Source: Nonomuraea rhodomycinica (lineage in GTDB: Bacteria; Actinomycetota; Actinomycetes; Streptosporangiales; Streptosporangiaceae). From it: a DNA stretch of 64,000 bases. Shown here piece by piece: positions 1 through 8,190 of this stretch. Positions within the stretch are counted from its first letter, which is position 1, and every line of letters starts with the position of its first letter. The stretch spans positions 744,001 through 808,000 of the forward strand of contig NZ_JABWGO010000001.1 of the NCBI RefSeq assembly GCF_013363995.1, in the 5' to 3' direction. The position numbers and the translations under genes were made by a program. The notes below the pieces were generated by a model, which saw only the letters and a list, made by a program, of their open reading frames with translations, made no database searches and was not told the DNA's origin.

Positions 1-514
1 GCAGGAACGCCCAGATCGTGTCGACCGCGCCGGCGGGATCGGCCAGCTCGGCGCCCCGCGCCGACGCGATGTCCTGCAGCGCGACGCGGAACACGCGGAA
101 GGCGTCCCTGGCCTCCCTCGGGGTTTCGGCTGTGCCGAACGGCACCCCGTCCATGCCGTTCATCGCCTGGTAGAGCTCCGGCGAGGCGAACGCGAACGTC
201 CAGTACGCCTCGGCCATCGCGACCAGCCGCCGGCCGGGAGCGTCCTCGGCGGCCAGGCGCAGCCGCTCAGCCAGCTCGGCGAAACCGACGGTCATCAGCT
301 CGACGAGCAGGTCCTCCTTGCTGGAGAAGTGCTGGTACAGGATCGGCGCGCTGTATTCGAGCTTGCCGGCGATGCGCCGGATCGTGACCGCGTTCCAGCC
401 CTCCTCGGCGGCGATGAGCCGGGCCGCGTCCAGCAGCCGGGCGCGCATCTCCTGCCGCTCCCGCTCGCGCCGCTTCTTGCTGGCGCTCGGCTCGGGCCCG
501 GCCTTCGTCGTCAC
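1..514 (-). CDS. TetR/AcrR family transcriptional regulator (3' end outside window)
   Basis: Reading in from the right, a GTG at 514 preceded by AGGAGG-like sequence (520-527) opens a frame that runs off the left edge. The basic start (TTKAGPEPSASKKRRERER) is followed by a classic TetR helix-turn-helix around residues 20-65, with motifs TIRRIAGKLEYSAPILYQHF and SSKEDLL. The visible remainder is helical and resembles the TetR ligand-binding domain. It is divergent to the NmrA-fold gene at 601 across 86 bp that contains a perfect palindrome, so it most likely represses that gene and itself. The effector is unknown. The C-terminus is not visible. Confidence 0.88.
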   Translation of the reverse strand, partial: MTTKAGPEPSASKKRRERERQEMRARLLDAARLIAAEEGWNAVTIRRIAGKLEYSAPILYQHFSSKEDLLVELMTVGFAELAERLRLAAEDAPGRRLVAMAEAYWTFAFASPELYQAMNGMDGVPFGTAETPREARDAFRVFRVALQDIASARGAELADPAGAVDTIWAFL

Positions 515-560
515 GATCCGTCCTCCTCTTGACCGCGACATCCTATCCCCGGTCTAATCT

Positions 561-573
561 CTAACAATGTTAG
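561..573. promoter_or_regulatory. Candidate TetR operator CTAACAATGTTAG
   Basis: This is a perfect 6+1+6 palindrome in the intergenic space between the divergent TetR gene and the NmrA-fold gene. It sits 28 bp before the start codon at 601, where a repressor would block transcription. A related half (CTAACAATGTT) occurs at 59694-59704 in the other TetR/NmrA intergenic region of this window. Confidence 0.6.
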
Positions 574-600
574 CTTTTTGAACTTCGTTAGGAGATCATC

Positions 601-1494
601 GTGATCGTCGTGTTCGGCGGGACCGGCAGGGTCGGCCGCCAGATCGTGGACCGGCTCCGCCGGGAGGGGAAGGCGGTGCGGGTCGTCACCCGTGATCCGA
701 CCTCGGCGCGCGCGGGTGAGGACGTCGAGGTCGTCGCCGGTGACCTGCGTGAGCGGAACACGCTGGTCCGGGCCGTGGCCGGGGCCGAGGCGGTCGTCTG
801 CACCGTCCAGGGCGGCGACGGGAAGGGGATCGACGGCCCCCGGCGCATCGAGGGCGCGGGGATCCCGAGGCTCATCGGCGTGGCGCGGGACGCCGCGGTC
901 GGGAACTTCGTCTACATCTCCTCCGCCAGCGCCCGCCCCGACAGCCCCGTCGAGTTCTTCCGGCTCAAGTTCGAGGCCGAGCGCGTCCTGCGCGCCAGCG
1001 GCCTGCCGTACTCGATCCTGCGCCCCACCCACCTGATGGACACGTGGGTGGAGACGCTCGCCGAGTCGATCGTCACGAAGGGGAAGGCCACCGTGCTCGG
1101 CTCGGGCGCGAGCCCCGTCTCGTGGGTGGCCGGCGAGGACGTCGCCAAGGTCGCCGCCGCGATCGCCGCCCGCCCCGGCGAGTGCTGGTCCGCCGACCTC
1201 GGCGGCCCCGAGGCGCTGCCGCTCACGAAGGTCAACGAGCTCATCGCGGCCTCCCTGGGCGTCCAGGTCAAGGGCGAGAACAGGATGCCCGCCGGGATGC
1301 TGCGGGTGATGAGCACGCTGACCAGGCCGTTCAACGAGGTCCTCGCCCGGCGGATGCGGATGGGGGCGCTGCTGGACACCCAGCCGCAGGTCGTCGACTC
1401 CGGCGCGGTCTGGGCCGAGTTCGGCGAGCCGCTGTCGTTCCCGGCGTGGCTGGAGGCCAACCGGCCCGCTCGGGGAGCGAGGTCGCCGGCGTAG
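601..1494 (+). CDS. NAD(P)H-binding protein, NmrA/SDR-a type
   Basis: This 297-residue protein begins with a glycine-rich Rossmann motif (IVVFGGTGRVGRQIVDRL, residues 2-19), as in NmrA-like and atypical SDR proteins that bind NAD(P)H and reduce or sense redox substrates. The central stretch VGNFVYISSASA and the YSILRPTHLMD segment are typical of this fold. The start is GTG with AGGAG 7-11 nt upstream. It lies divergent to a TetR regulator and is probably its target. No substrate can be deduced. A second NmrA-fold/TetR divergent pair occurs near 59 kb. Confidence 0.85.
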   Translation: MIVVFGGTGRVGRQIVDRLRREGKAVRVVTRDPTSARAGEDVEVVAGDLRERNTLVRAVAGAEAVVCTVQGGDGKGIDGPRRIEGAGIPRLIGVARDAAVGNFVYISSASARPDSPVEFFRLKFEAERVLRASGLPYSILRPTHLMDTWVETLAESIVTKGKATVLGSGASPVSWVAGEDVAKVAAAIAARPGECWSADLGGPEALPLTKVNELIAASLGVQVKGENRMPAGMLRVMSTLTRPFNEVLARRMRMGALLDTQPQVVDSGAVWAEFGEPLSFPAWLEANRPARGARSPA

Positions 1495-1501
1495 GCGGCG
1501 A

Positions 1502-2398
1502 TCAGGACGAAGGGAGGTCGGCGAGGAGGAGGGGGCGCGTCGTCGGACGCCGGGAGCCCCCGGCGGGCTCGACCGTGAGCCCCATGCGCGTGTCACCCTC
1601 CCGCACGCGGATCGGCACCGGCCCGGCCTGCCCGTCCCCGGCGCCAGGGACGGGACCGGCGCCGGGGCCCGTGTCGAGGAGGCCCGCCGGGCGGGAGCCA
1701 CCGGGACCCATCAGCCACAGCTCGTAGACGCGCGACGCGGGCAGTCGGGGCAGGCCCGCCGAGGCGAACACCACGCTCCCCCGTGCCCGGGAGACGACGA
1801 GCGTGCCGACGCCTCCTGAGGCGACCGGCCTCCGCACGGTGCGCGCGTCCGGGGCGGCCAGCACGGCGGCCACCTCGCGTTCCCGGGCGCGCGACGCGGC
1901 GAGGTCGCCGCGCGCGTCCCGGGCGGCCACCCCGAGCAGGACGGCCGCCGCCGTGGCCGCCGCCGTGGCCGCCATCGCGGCGGCCGTCACCCTCGGCAGC
2001 GCCACCGTGCCCGCGCGCCGCCGTCCGTCCCGGCGCCCCCCGGCGCGGCCCTCCTCCACGCCTCCGGAGCCCCTGGGCGGGCGGCGCAGCCGTACGGTCG
2101 CGTCCTCCGGGGAGACATGCGCGGCGGGGGGCGGCGGAGGAGACGACGGCCAGGAGGCCGGCGAGATCGGGCGCGGCGCGCGCAGGAGGCGGGCGGCGGA
2201 CACGATGCGGGGCCACAGGCCCCCCGGGGGCGGTTCGGCCAGCGGAAGCGCCAGCCGGGCGGCCGTCTCCCGCAGCCGCCGCACCTCCGCCGCGCACGCC
2301 GCGCACCCCGCCAGGTGGCGCTCGAACGGCGCCATCTCGTCCTCCGGCAGCGCGTGCACCGCGTAGGCGCCGGACAGGCTGTGGAGCTCATCGGTCAC
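1502..2398 (-). CDS. Anti-sigma factor, RskA-like with zinc-binding anti-sigma domain
   Basis: This 298-residue protein starts at GTG 2398. The N-terminus has the zinc-binding anti-sigma motif (FERHLAGCAACAAEVRRL, HxxxCxxC, residues about 26-43). A proline-rich region follows, then a single Ala-rich membrane segment about two thirds along (AAAMAATAAATAAAVLLGVA). The outer domain contains VYELWLMGPGGSRPAG, characteristic of the anti-sigma-K RskA family. Such proteins hold an ECF sigma factor at the membrane. No sigma gene lies next to it: upstream DNA holds only a gene remnant and aroG. It converges with the NmrA-fold gene with 7 bp between. Confidence 0.82.
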   Translation of the reverse strand: MTDELHSLSGAYAVHALPEDEMAPFERHLAGCAACAAEVRRLRETAARLALPLAEPPPGGLWPRIVSAARLLRAPRPISPASWPSSPPPPPAAHVSPEDATVRLRRPPRGSGGVEEGRAGGRRDGRRRAGTVALPRVTAAAMAATAAATAAAVLLGVAARDARGDLAASRAREREVAAVLAAPDARTVRRPVASGGVGTLVVSRARGSVVFASAGLPRLPASRVYELWLMGPGGSRPAGLLDTGPGAGPVPGAGDGQAGPVPIRVREGDTRMGLTVEPAGGSRRPTTRPLLLADLPSS

Positions 2399-2584
2399 GG
2401 TCGGCTCCCCACGTCGGTCGGCGACTCTCGTCCAGTGCTTCGGCTGCTCCGGCCCGCCGGATGTCCCGGCCGCCCGGCACCCGGGCCACCCACCGGACCG
2501 CCCGGCGTCCACCGCATCTTCGTGCCCGTACGGGGAAGGACCCGGCGAGAAGCCGCACCTGGGGACGGACCATGACCTGTGTGA

Positions 2585-2803
2585 TCGCCGGCGGCCTGGC
2601 GGCGCATGTGGCCGACCCGGGTGACCCAGGCCGCCCAGCGGGTGGTGCAGGGTCTGCTGATCGGCCCGGCGCCGCGCAGCCGCGTCCCGGCGCCGCCCAT
2701 CCGGCCCGACCTGGCGCGGATCCCGCTGCTCAACCGGGTTCCGCGGCGCTTCATCGGCCTCGGCGTACGGCCCGAGCACGTGGAGGTGCCGTCGTCCCCG
2801 TGA
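2585..2803 (+). pseudogene. Remnant: C-terminus of an FAD-dependent oxidoreductase
   Basis: An open stretch of about 70 codons bounded upstream by an in-frame TGA (2582-2584) reads VTQAAQRVVQGLLIG, then LARIPLLNRVPRRFIGLG and VRPEHV, ending in TGA. In my recollection this pattern matches the extreme C-terminus of actinobacterial FAD-dependent monooxygenases (RFIGLGVRPEHV). The FAD-binding N-terminal 350 or so residues are absent. The rest of the 2399-2870 gap shows no gene. I treat it as a decayed gene end; family assignment is from motif memory only. Confidence 0.42.
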
Positions 2804-2856
2804 AACGACCTTCTCACAACGTGGACATCGGGTCCTGCCGGGCGGCGCCGGTGGAA

Positions 2857-2862
2857 TACCCT
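2857..2862 (+). promoter_or_regulatory. -10-like TACCCT for aroG
   Basis: TACCCT fits TANNNT and ends 8 nt before the GTG start at 2871. No Shine-Dalgarno is present, so a leaderless transcript is likely. Confidence 0.45.
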
Positions 2863-2870
2863 CGTATGTC

Positions 2871-4208
2871 GTGAGCGCACACAGCAATCTGGATTCCTGG
2901 AGAGCCCTCCCCGCGGCCCAGCAGCCCGACTGGCCCGACCGCGGCGAGCTCGACAAGGTCGTCGCCGAGCTCGGCGGCCTGCCTCCCCTCGTCTTCGCCG
3001 GCGAGTGCGACCAGCTCAAGGACGAGCTGGCCGCCGTGGCGCGCGGCGAGGCGTTCGTGCTGCAGGGCGGCGACTGCGCCGAGACGTTCGCCGGCGCGAC
3101 CGCCGACAACGTCCGCAACAAGCTCAAGACGCTGCTGCAGATGGCGATCGTGCTCACGTACGCGGGCAAGGTGCCGGTCGTGAAGATCGGCCGGCTGGCC
3201 GGGCAGTTCGCCAAGCCGCGCTCCAAGGGCACCGAGACCCGCGAGGGCGTCGAGCTGCCCGCCTACCGGGGCGACATGGTCAACGGCTTCGACTTCACCC
3301 CCGAGGCGCGCAGGCCCGACCCGTGGCGGCTGCTGAAGGCGTACCACTCCTCCGCGGTGACGCTCAACCTGGCCCGCGCGTTCGCCAAGGGCGGCTACGC
3401 CGACCTGCGCCAGGTCCACGCCTGGAACCAGGACTTCGTCGCCGAGTCGCCGGCCGGCCGGCGCTACGAGCAGCTCGCCCGGGAGATCGACCAGGCGCTG
3501 GCGTTCATGCGCGCCTGCGGGGCCGACCCCGAGGAGTTCCACACGGTCGAGTTCTACTCCTCGCACGAGGCGCTGATCCTGGACTACGACCGGGCCCTGA
3601 CCCGCATCGACTCCCGCACCGGCCTGCCGTACGACGTGTCGGCGCACATGGTGTGGATCGGCGAGCGCACCCGCCAGCTCGACGGCGCCCACGTCGACTT
3701 CTTCGCCCGCATCCGCAACCCGATCGGCGTCAAGCTGGGCCCGACCACGACGGTGTCCGAGGCGCTGGAGCTGGTCGAGAAGCTCAACCCCGACAACGAG
3801 CCGGGCCGGTTGACGTTCATCACCCGCATGGGCGCCCCGAAGATCCGCGAGCTGCTGCCCAACCTGGTCAAGGAGGTCACCTCGGCCGGCGTGCAGGTGG
3901 CATGGGTGTGCGACCCGATGCACGGCAACACCTTCGAGGCGCCGAGCGGCCACAAGACGCGGCGGCTCGACGACGTGCTCGACGAGGTGGCGGGCTTCTT
4001 CGAGGTGCACCGCTCGCTCGGCACCCACCCGGGCGGCATCCACATCGAGTTCACCGGCGACGACGTGACCGAGTGCGTGGGCGGCGGCCACGAGATCGCC
4101 GAGGGCGACCTCGCGACCCGCTACGAGACGGCCTGCGACCCGCGCCTCAACCGGGGCCAGTCGCTCGACCTGGCCTTCCGCGTCGCGGAGCTCTACCGCA
4201 ACGCCTGA
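2871..4208 (+). CDS. aroG: Class II 3-deoxy-D-arabino-heptulosonate 7-phosphate synthase
   Basis: This 445-residue enzyme joins phosphoenolpyruvate and erythrose 4-phosphate in the first step of the shikimate pathway. It is of normal length for the plant/actinobacterial class II family. Visible hallmarks are FVLQGGDCAETF (metal-binding Cys), KIGRLAGQFAKPRS, EFYSSHEAL, DFFARIRNPIGVKLGP, CDPMHGNT (metal His), GGIHIEFTGDDVTECVGG (metal Glu) and ETACDPRLN (metal Asp). The GTG start lacks a ribosome binding site but has a -10 hexamer 8 nt upstream, suggesting a leaderless message. It converges on trxA across a strong hairpin. Confidence 0.97.
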   Translation: MSAHSNLDSWRALPAAQQPDWPDRGELDKVVAELGGLPPLVFAGECDQLKDELAAVARGEAFVLQGGDCAETFAGATADNVRNKLKTLLQMAIVLTYAGKVPVVKIGRLAGQFAKPRSKGTETREGVELPAYRGDMVNGFDFTPEARRPDPWRLLKAYHSSAVTLNLARAFAKGGYADLRQVHAWNQDFVAESPAGRRYEQLAREIDQALAFMRACGADPEEFHTVEFYSSHEALILDYDRALTRIDSRTGLPYDVSAHMVWIGERTRQLDGAHVDFFARIRNPIGVKLGPTTTVSEALELVEKLNPDNEPGRLTFITRMGAPKIRELLPNLVKEVTSAGVQVAWVCDPMHGNTFEAPSGHKTRRLDDVLDEVAGFFEVHRSLGTHPGGIHIEFTGDDVTECVGGGHEIAEGDLATRYETACDPRLNRGQSLDLAFRVAELYRNA

Positions 4209-4237
4209 GGTCCCCGGCCGGCCTCGCGGACGTGCGA

Positions 4238-4263
4238 AAGCCCCGCCACCACGGGCGGGGCTT
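4238..4263. terminator. Bidirectional hairpin between aroG and trxA
   Basis: AAGCCCCGCC at 4238-4247 pairs perfectly with GGCGGGGCTT at 4254-4263 around a 6-nt loop. It lies between the two convergent stop codons, with A-rich/T-rich ends on both strands, as expected for a shared intrinsic terminator. Confidence 0.85.
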
Positions 4264-4269
4264 GGCGGG

Positions 4270-4650
4270 TCAGTTGTTGCCCTGCTCGGCCTGCTTGAGC
4301 TCCTCGCTCAGCTCGGTGCGGATGGCGTCCATGTCGAGCGCGCGCACCTGCCTGATGAGGTCCTCGAGGGCGGGCTCGGGAATGGCGCCGGGCTGGGCGT
4401 AGACGACGATGCCGTCGCGGATCGCCATCAGCGTGGGGATCGAGGAGATCTCGAAGCCCTGCGCGAGCGCCTGCTGGGCGTCCGTGTCGATCTTGCCGAA
4501 GGTGATGTCGTCGTGCTTGTTCGACGCCTTCTCGAAGATCGGGCCGAACATCCGGCACGGACCGCACCACTCAGCCCAGAAGTCGAGCAGGACGATCCCC
4601 TTGTCGGCGATGTCGTTGAAGTTGGTCTCGGTTACCTCGATGGTCGCCAC
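4270..4650 (-). CDS. trxA: Thioredoxin
   Basis: This 126-residue cytoplasmic disulfide reductase carries the active site WAEWCGPCRMFGPIF (residues about 26-40) and the cis-proline loop EISSIPTLMAIRDG. The start is set at GTG 4650 (VATIEVTE) because GAGGAG lies 6 nt upstream; an in-frame ATG at 4683 has no such support. The tail after the fold (DMDAIRTELSEELKQAEQ) is a short acidic helix, slightly longer than a minimal thioredoxin. No thioredoxin reductase gene is nearby. Confidence 0.95.
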   Translation of the reverse strand: MATIEVTETNFNDIADKGIVLLDFWAEWCGPCRMFGPIFEKASNKHDDITFGKIDTDAQQALAQGFEISSIPTLMAIRDGIVVYAQPGAIPEPALEDLIRQVRALDMDAIRTELSEELKQAEQGNN

Positions 4651-4728
4651 AAGTGGCTCCTCGCTCGTCGTTGAAACTGCCAACGGATAGGAACTCCTAC
4701 CCGTCCTCCGTCATTCCAGCCGCACGCG

Positions 4729-4765
4729 CGCGGGCCCCGCCACGTCTCAGGTGGCGGGGCCCGCG
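4729..4765 (-). terminator. Terminator of the secreted nuclease gene
   Basis: Perfect 15-bp inverted repeat: 4729-4743 pairs with 4751-4765 around a 7-nt loop. It lies 24 bp past the nuclease stop codon and before the trxA start. Confidence 0.8.
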
Positions 4766-4788
4766 TCCGTCGTACGCCTCCCCCTTTT

Positions 4789-6528
4789 CTACCCCTTGCC
4801 GCCGGGCAGGGTGAGGCCGATCACGACGGGGTCGTGGTCGGAGGAGCGGTAGGCGTCCGGCCGGTAGAGGTCCGGCGGGTTGAACTCGGTGTTGTAGTCG
4901 AGGATGCGCGGCTCGTCGGCGTTGATGTGCCAGATCGTGGTGCTGGTGACCCGCTTGAGGAGCTGCCGGCCGGCGAGGGCGTGGTCGAGCTCGCCGGACA
5001 TGCCGTCGAACAGGTAGCTGTAGCGCAGCGGCGCCGGCACGAACCGCTTGGTGAGGCTGGTCAGGCCGCCCACCTCCAGCGTGTCGATCGGGTCCTCCTC
5101 GCCGTAGGCGTTGAGGTCGCCGAGGACGAGCGGGTTGGGCAGGTCCTCGACCAGCCCGAGCAGGGCCTGCGCCTGCTTGACGCGGGTGGCGTTCCAGCAG
5201 CCCTGCCCGTCGCCCTGGTCGGCGTCGGGCCCGCCGGCGGGGCAGCTGCCCTTGGACTTGAGGTGGTTGACGACCATGGTGAACGGCTGGCCGCCGCCGG
5301 GGCGGCGGAACGTCTGGATGAGCGGCGGCCGGCTGAACACCGGGTCCTGCGAGGCCTGCGGCTCGCCGACGGGCTCCAGCCTGGCGGGCTTGTAGATGAG
5401 GCCGACCCGGATGGCGTCGGTGCCCGGGTAGGGGTGGGTCAGCGCCGCGTACGTGCCGGCGCCGACCTCGGCGTTGACGGCGTCCACGAGCGTCTGGAGG
5501 GCGGTCTGGCCGTTGTTCTCGACCTCCATGAGGGCGACGGCGTCGGCGTCGATGCCCTTGAGCGCCGCCACCAGCTTGGCGAGCTGGCGCCGCTGCTCCT
5601 CCGCGTTGCTCGCGCCGCGTGAGCCGACGGTGGTGAACCAGTTGAGGGTGTTGAACGAGGCGACCCTGACGTTGCCGACCACCGGGAACGGCTTGGGCAG
5701 CCGGGGGTTGGCGTCGAGGTAGGTGACGGGCTTGGTGGGCTGGAGCCGGTAGGTGTCGAAGCCGTAGCTGAGGACGCCCGTGAGGCCCATGGCCACCTGG
5801 CCGGTGCGCACGACGGGCGGCAGGGTGGCGGGGTTCTGCCGGGTGGAGCCGTCGTCGATGAGCAGCGTGCGGGCGCGCTGCTGGCCGGCGTCCACGCCGG
5901 GGCGGTCGGTGGGCTGGAAGAGCCGGCCGTCGGCCGAGACGGTGACCTCGCCGAAGCGGCCGAGGTTGTAGTGGTCGGTGACGGTGAGCGGCTGCGGGAA
6001 CGTGAGCAACATGTTCTCGACGGGCTCCAGCCCGTCGCCGGGCAGCGTGTACGGCCGGGCGGGCACGGTCCCGGTGCCGCAGACGTCCACGGCGGTCACC
6101 GGGGACAGCTCGGTCCAGCCGTTGTACTCGACGGCCTTGCCGGTGACGAGCACCCGGTCGCCGGGCTTGACGTCCTTGAGCGTGTCGCGGGCGAAGGCGA
6201 ACAGTCCTTCGGAGGTGGCAGGGTCGGAGTCGGGCTCCGGGTCCTGCAGGAAGAAGCCGCTGAGCTGGTCGGAGCGCTGGAAGTCGCCCGTGACGACGCC
6301 TTCGACGCGGACGGTCCGCCCGGCGAGCGGGGTGGCGTCGCCGCTGCCCTGGACCTGGGAGATCCGGTGGGTGGCGGGGGTGTCGCAGGACGTGGCCGCG
6401 GCTTGCGGCGCGGCGGCGGCGTCCGGCGTGGCGGGCGCGGGGGACGCCGCCACGGCGGGGACGGCCAGGACGGCGGACAGGACGGCCGCGCCGAGGGCGG
6501 CGAGAGTGGCCCGGGGTAAAACGCGCAT
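4789..6528 (-). CDS. Secreted endonuclease/exonuclease/phosphatase family nuclease (ExeM/NucH-like)
   Basis: This 579-residue protein starts at ATG 6528 (MRVLPRATLAALGAAVLS) with a Sec signal peptide and a likely cut after AVAA near residue 29. Residues about 50-200 look like the OB-fold region of ExeM-type extracellular nucleases (QGSGDATPLAGRTVRVEGVV, GFFLQDP). The catalytic EEP domain follows: VASFNTLNWFT, ALMEVENNG, VNHLKSKGS, VLGDLNAYGEEDP and YRSSDHDPVVIGL. These carry the metal-binding Glu/Asp/His set. It likely digests extracellular DNA. No cell-wall sorting signal is seen at the C-terminus. A 15-bp hairpin terminates it. Confidence 0.9.
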   Translation of the reverse strand: MRVLPRATLAALGAAVLSAVLAVPAVAASPAPATPDAAAAPQAAATSCDTPATHRISQVQGSGDATPLAGRTVRVEGVVTGDFQRSDQLSGFFLQDPEPDSDPATSEGLFAFARDTLKDVKPGDRVLVTGKAVEYNGWTELSPVTAVDVCGTGTVPARPYTLPGDGLEPVENMLLTFPQPLTVTDHYNLGRFGEVTVSADGRLFQPTDRPGVDAGQQRARTLLIDDGSTRQNPATLPPVVRTGQVAMGLTGVLSYGFDTYRLQPTKPVTYLDANPRLPKPFPVVGNVRVASFNTLNWFTTVGSRGASNAEEQRRQLAKLVAALKGIDADAVALMEVENNGQTALQTLVDAVNAEVGAGTYAALTHPYPGTDAIRVGLIYKPARLEPVGEPQASQDPVFSRPPLIQTFRRPGGGQPFTMVVNHLKSKGSCPAGGPDADQGDGQGCWNATRVKQAQALLGLVEDLPNPLVLGDLNAYGEEDPIDTLEVGGLTSLTKRFVPAPLRYSYLFDGMSGELDHALAGRQLLKRVTSTTIWHINADEPRILDYNTEFNPPDLYRPDAYRSSDHDPVVIGLTLPGGKG

Positions 6529-6633
6529 GACCCGCACTTTAGAGGGACAGCGCTTGCATATTTCGACATAAATGTGGAGAGAGGATGAAATTAGTAAATC
6601 TTGACACGTGGGCGGCCGGGGTATGACGACTCC

Positions 6634-8043
6634 ATGGACTGGGTCACCTGCGCGCACTCTGCTGCCTGCACGGGCATCGCACGCCGGCCGTACAACCTCT
6701 GCCTGGCGCATCTGCCCCCCGACCAGCTCGCCGCCGCGATCGGCGAGCTGGCCCCCGGCCGCCTGCTCGACCTGCGGGGGACGGTGGTCGGCGGCGACCT
6801 GCTCTCCCGGCTGATCGAGGCCACCGGCGCCCGGCCGGGCCGGGCCCGCCTCGACCGGGTGCGGTTCACCGGTGACGTGCGCCTGTCGGGCGTCACCTTC
6901 GCCGGGGACGTGTCGCTGGACGGCGCCGTGTTCGAGCGCCTCGCGTCGTTCTTCGGCGCCCGCTTCGAGGGCAACCTCTCCCTCGCCGACGCCCGCTTCT
7001 CCCGGGAGCTGTCGATGCACGGCGTGACCGTGCGCGGCCACGCCTCGCTGGACCGGGCCGTCATGGCGCGCGACGCGCTGTTCAGCCAGGCGTCGTTCGG
7101 GCGCGGCCTGTCGTGCGAGCGGGCCAGGTTCGACGGGTACGCCACCTTCGACGGGGCGCGGCTCGGCGACGGCGCGACGTTCCGGGGCGCCCGGTTCGGG
7201 CGGACGCTGTCGTTCCGCAAGGTCGTCGGCGCCGCCGGGTTCGACGCCGCGCACTTCGCCGCCAACGCCTACCTGTCGGCCACCGGCCGCCTGTCGGCCG
7301 CGCGCGCCCGCTCCGACGCCTCGCTCGACGTGTCGGTCACCGGCTGCGGGGTGGACCTGCGGCGCGTGGACGTCGCCGGGGCGACCACGCTGCGGCTGAC
7401 CGGCTCCCACGCCGACCTGGAGGGCGCGGTGCTGCGCGGCCCGGCGACGGTGACCGGGCGCGGCGGCGCGGCGCTCACCTCGCTGCGGCACGTGGACGCC
7501 CGCAGCCTCGCGCTGTACGGGCTGGACCTGTCGGCCTGCCGCTTCGCCGGGCTGGCGCACCCGGCGGGGGTGCGGCTGAAGGACTGCCGGTTCGCGCTGA
7601 CCGGGCGCGGCGTGCGGGTGAGCATGCGCCGGCCGATGCTGCGCTGGTTCTCGCGGCGCAGCGTCCTGGCCGACGAACGGGCCTTACGCGGCGGTCCCGG
7701 CCTGGAGGAGTCCGGGCCTTCGCTCGTGCCCGGTGAGCCGCGCGACGCCCCCGACCTGCGGGCCGGCTGGCTCGCCACCCTGTACGCCGAGCTCGGCCGG
7801 CGCGTCGACGACCGCGGCCTGTCCCTCGACTTCGCCTTCGCCGCCACGGAGATGCGCCGCCTGGCGGGACACCGCTGGTGGGGCGCCGGCTCCTGGCCGC
7901 TGGTCACGGCCGGGGTCCGCCTGGGGCGGGCGGCCGGCTGGCTCGTCCTGATGACGGCCATCGCCGCGGGCGCCATGCTGCTGTCCACGGCCCAGCACGC
8001 CGCCCACGGCGCCCCGCACCAGCCCCCGGCCGTCCATCACTGA
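6634..8043 (+). CDS. Pentapeptide-repeat protein with C-terminal membrane anchor
   Basis: This protein has 469 residues from ATG 6634. The first residues contain CAHSAACTGIARRPYNLC, four cysteines that could bind metal. From about residue 65 to 330 runs a degenerate pentapeptide-repeat solenoid with A/V-x-F or L spacing (for example VRFTGDVRLSGVTFAGDVSLDGAVF), which forms a right-handed beta-helix. After a charged stretch, one hydrophobic helix near the end (WLVLMTAIAAGAMLL) likely anchors it in the membrane. TTGACA (6601-6606) and TATGAC (6622-6627) precede the ATG by 6 nt, so it may be leaderless. Function is unknown. Confidence 0.78.
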   Translation: MDWVTCAHSAACTGIARRPYNLCLAHLPPDQLAAAIGELAPGRLLDLRGTVVGGDLLSRLIEATGARPGRARLDRVRFTGDVRLSGVTFAGDVSLDGAVFERLASFFGARFEGNLSLADARFSRELSMHGVTVRGHASLDRAVMARDALFSQASFGRGLSCERARFDGYATFDGARLGDGATFRGARFGRTLSFRKVVGAAGFDAAHFAANAYLSATGRLSAARARSDASLDVSVTGCGVDLRRVDVAGATTLRLTGSHADLEGAVLRGPATVTGRGGAALTSLRHVDARSLALYGLDLSACRFAGLAHPAGVRLKDCRFALTGRGVRVSMRRPMLRWFSRRSVLADERALRGGPGLEESGPSLVPGEPRDAPDLRAGWLATLYAELGRRVDDRGLSLDFAFAATEMRRLAGHRWWGAGSWPLVTAGVRLGRAAGWLVLMTAIAAGAMLLSTAQHAAHGAPHQPPAVHH

Positions 8044-8089
8044 TCCGCCCACCCACTGATCCGCCCACCCACAGATCCGCCCACCCGCC
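8042..8089 (+). repeat. Three 16-bp tandem copies starting at a stop codon
   Basis: The motif GATCCGCCCACCCA begins at 8042, 8058 and 8074, a 16-bp period. The first copy includes the TGA of the pentapeptide-repeat gene (8041-8043), so the 3' end of the gene has been tandemly duplicated into the spacer. Confidence 0.8.
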
Positions 8090-8190
8090 CCGCGCCCGCC
8101 CGGAGGCTTGCTCCCGGCGGGCGCGGGCGGCACCCTTGACGGGTCCCGCGTCCCGGGGACGGGACGCGTCCCTGCAGAGCTGGAGGCACG

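Noticed and set aside
4789-7560. A 923-codon frame fusing the nuclease to an upstream domain
   Set aside because: The signal peptide at 6528 marks the true start. The upstream part is antisense to the pentapeptide-repeat gene.
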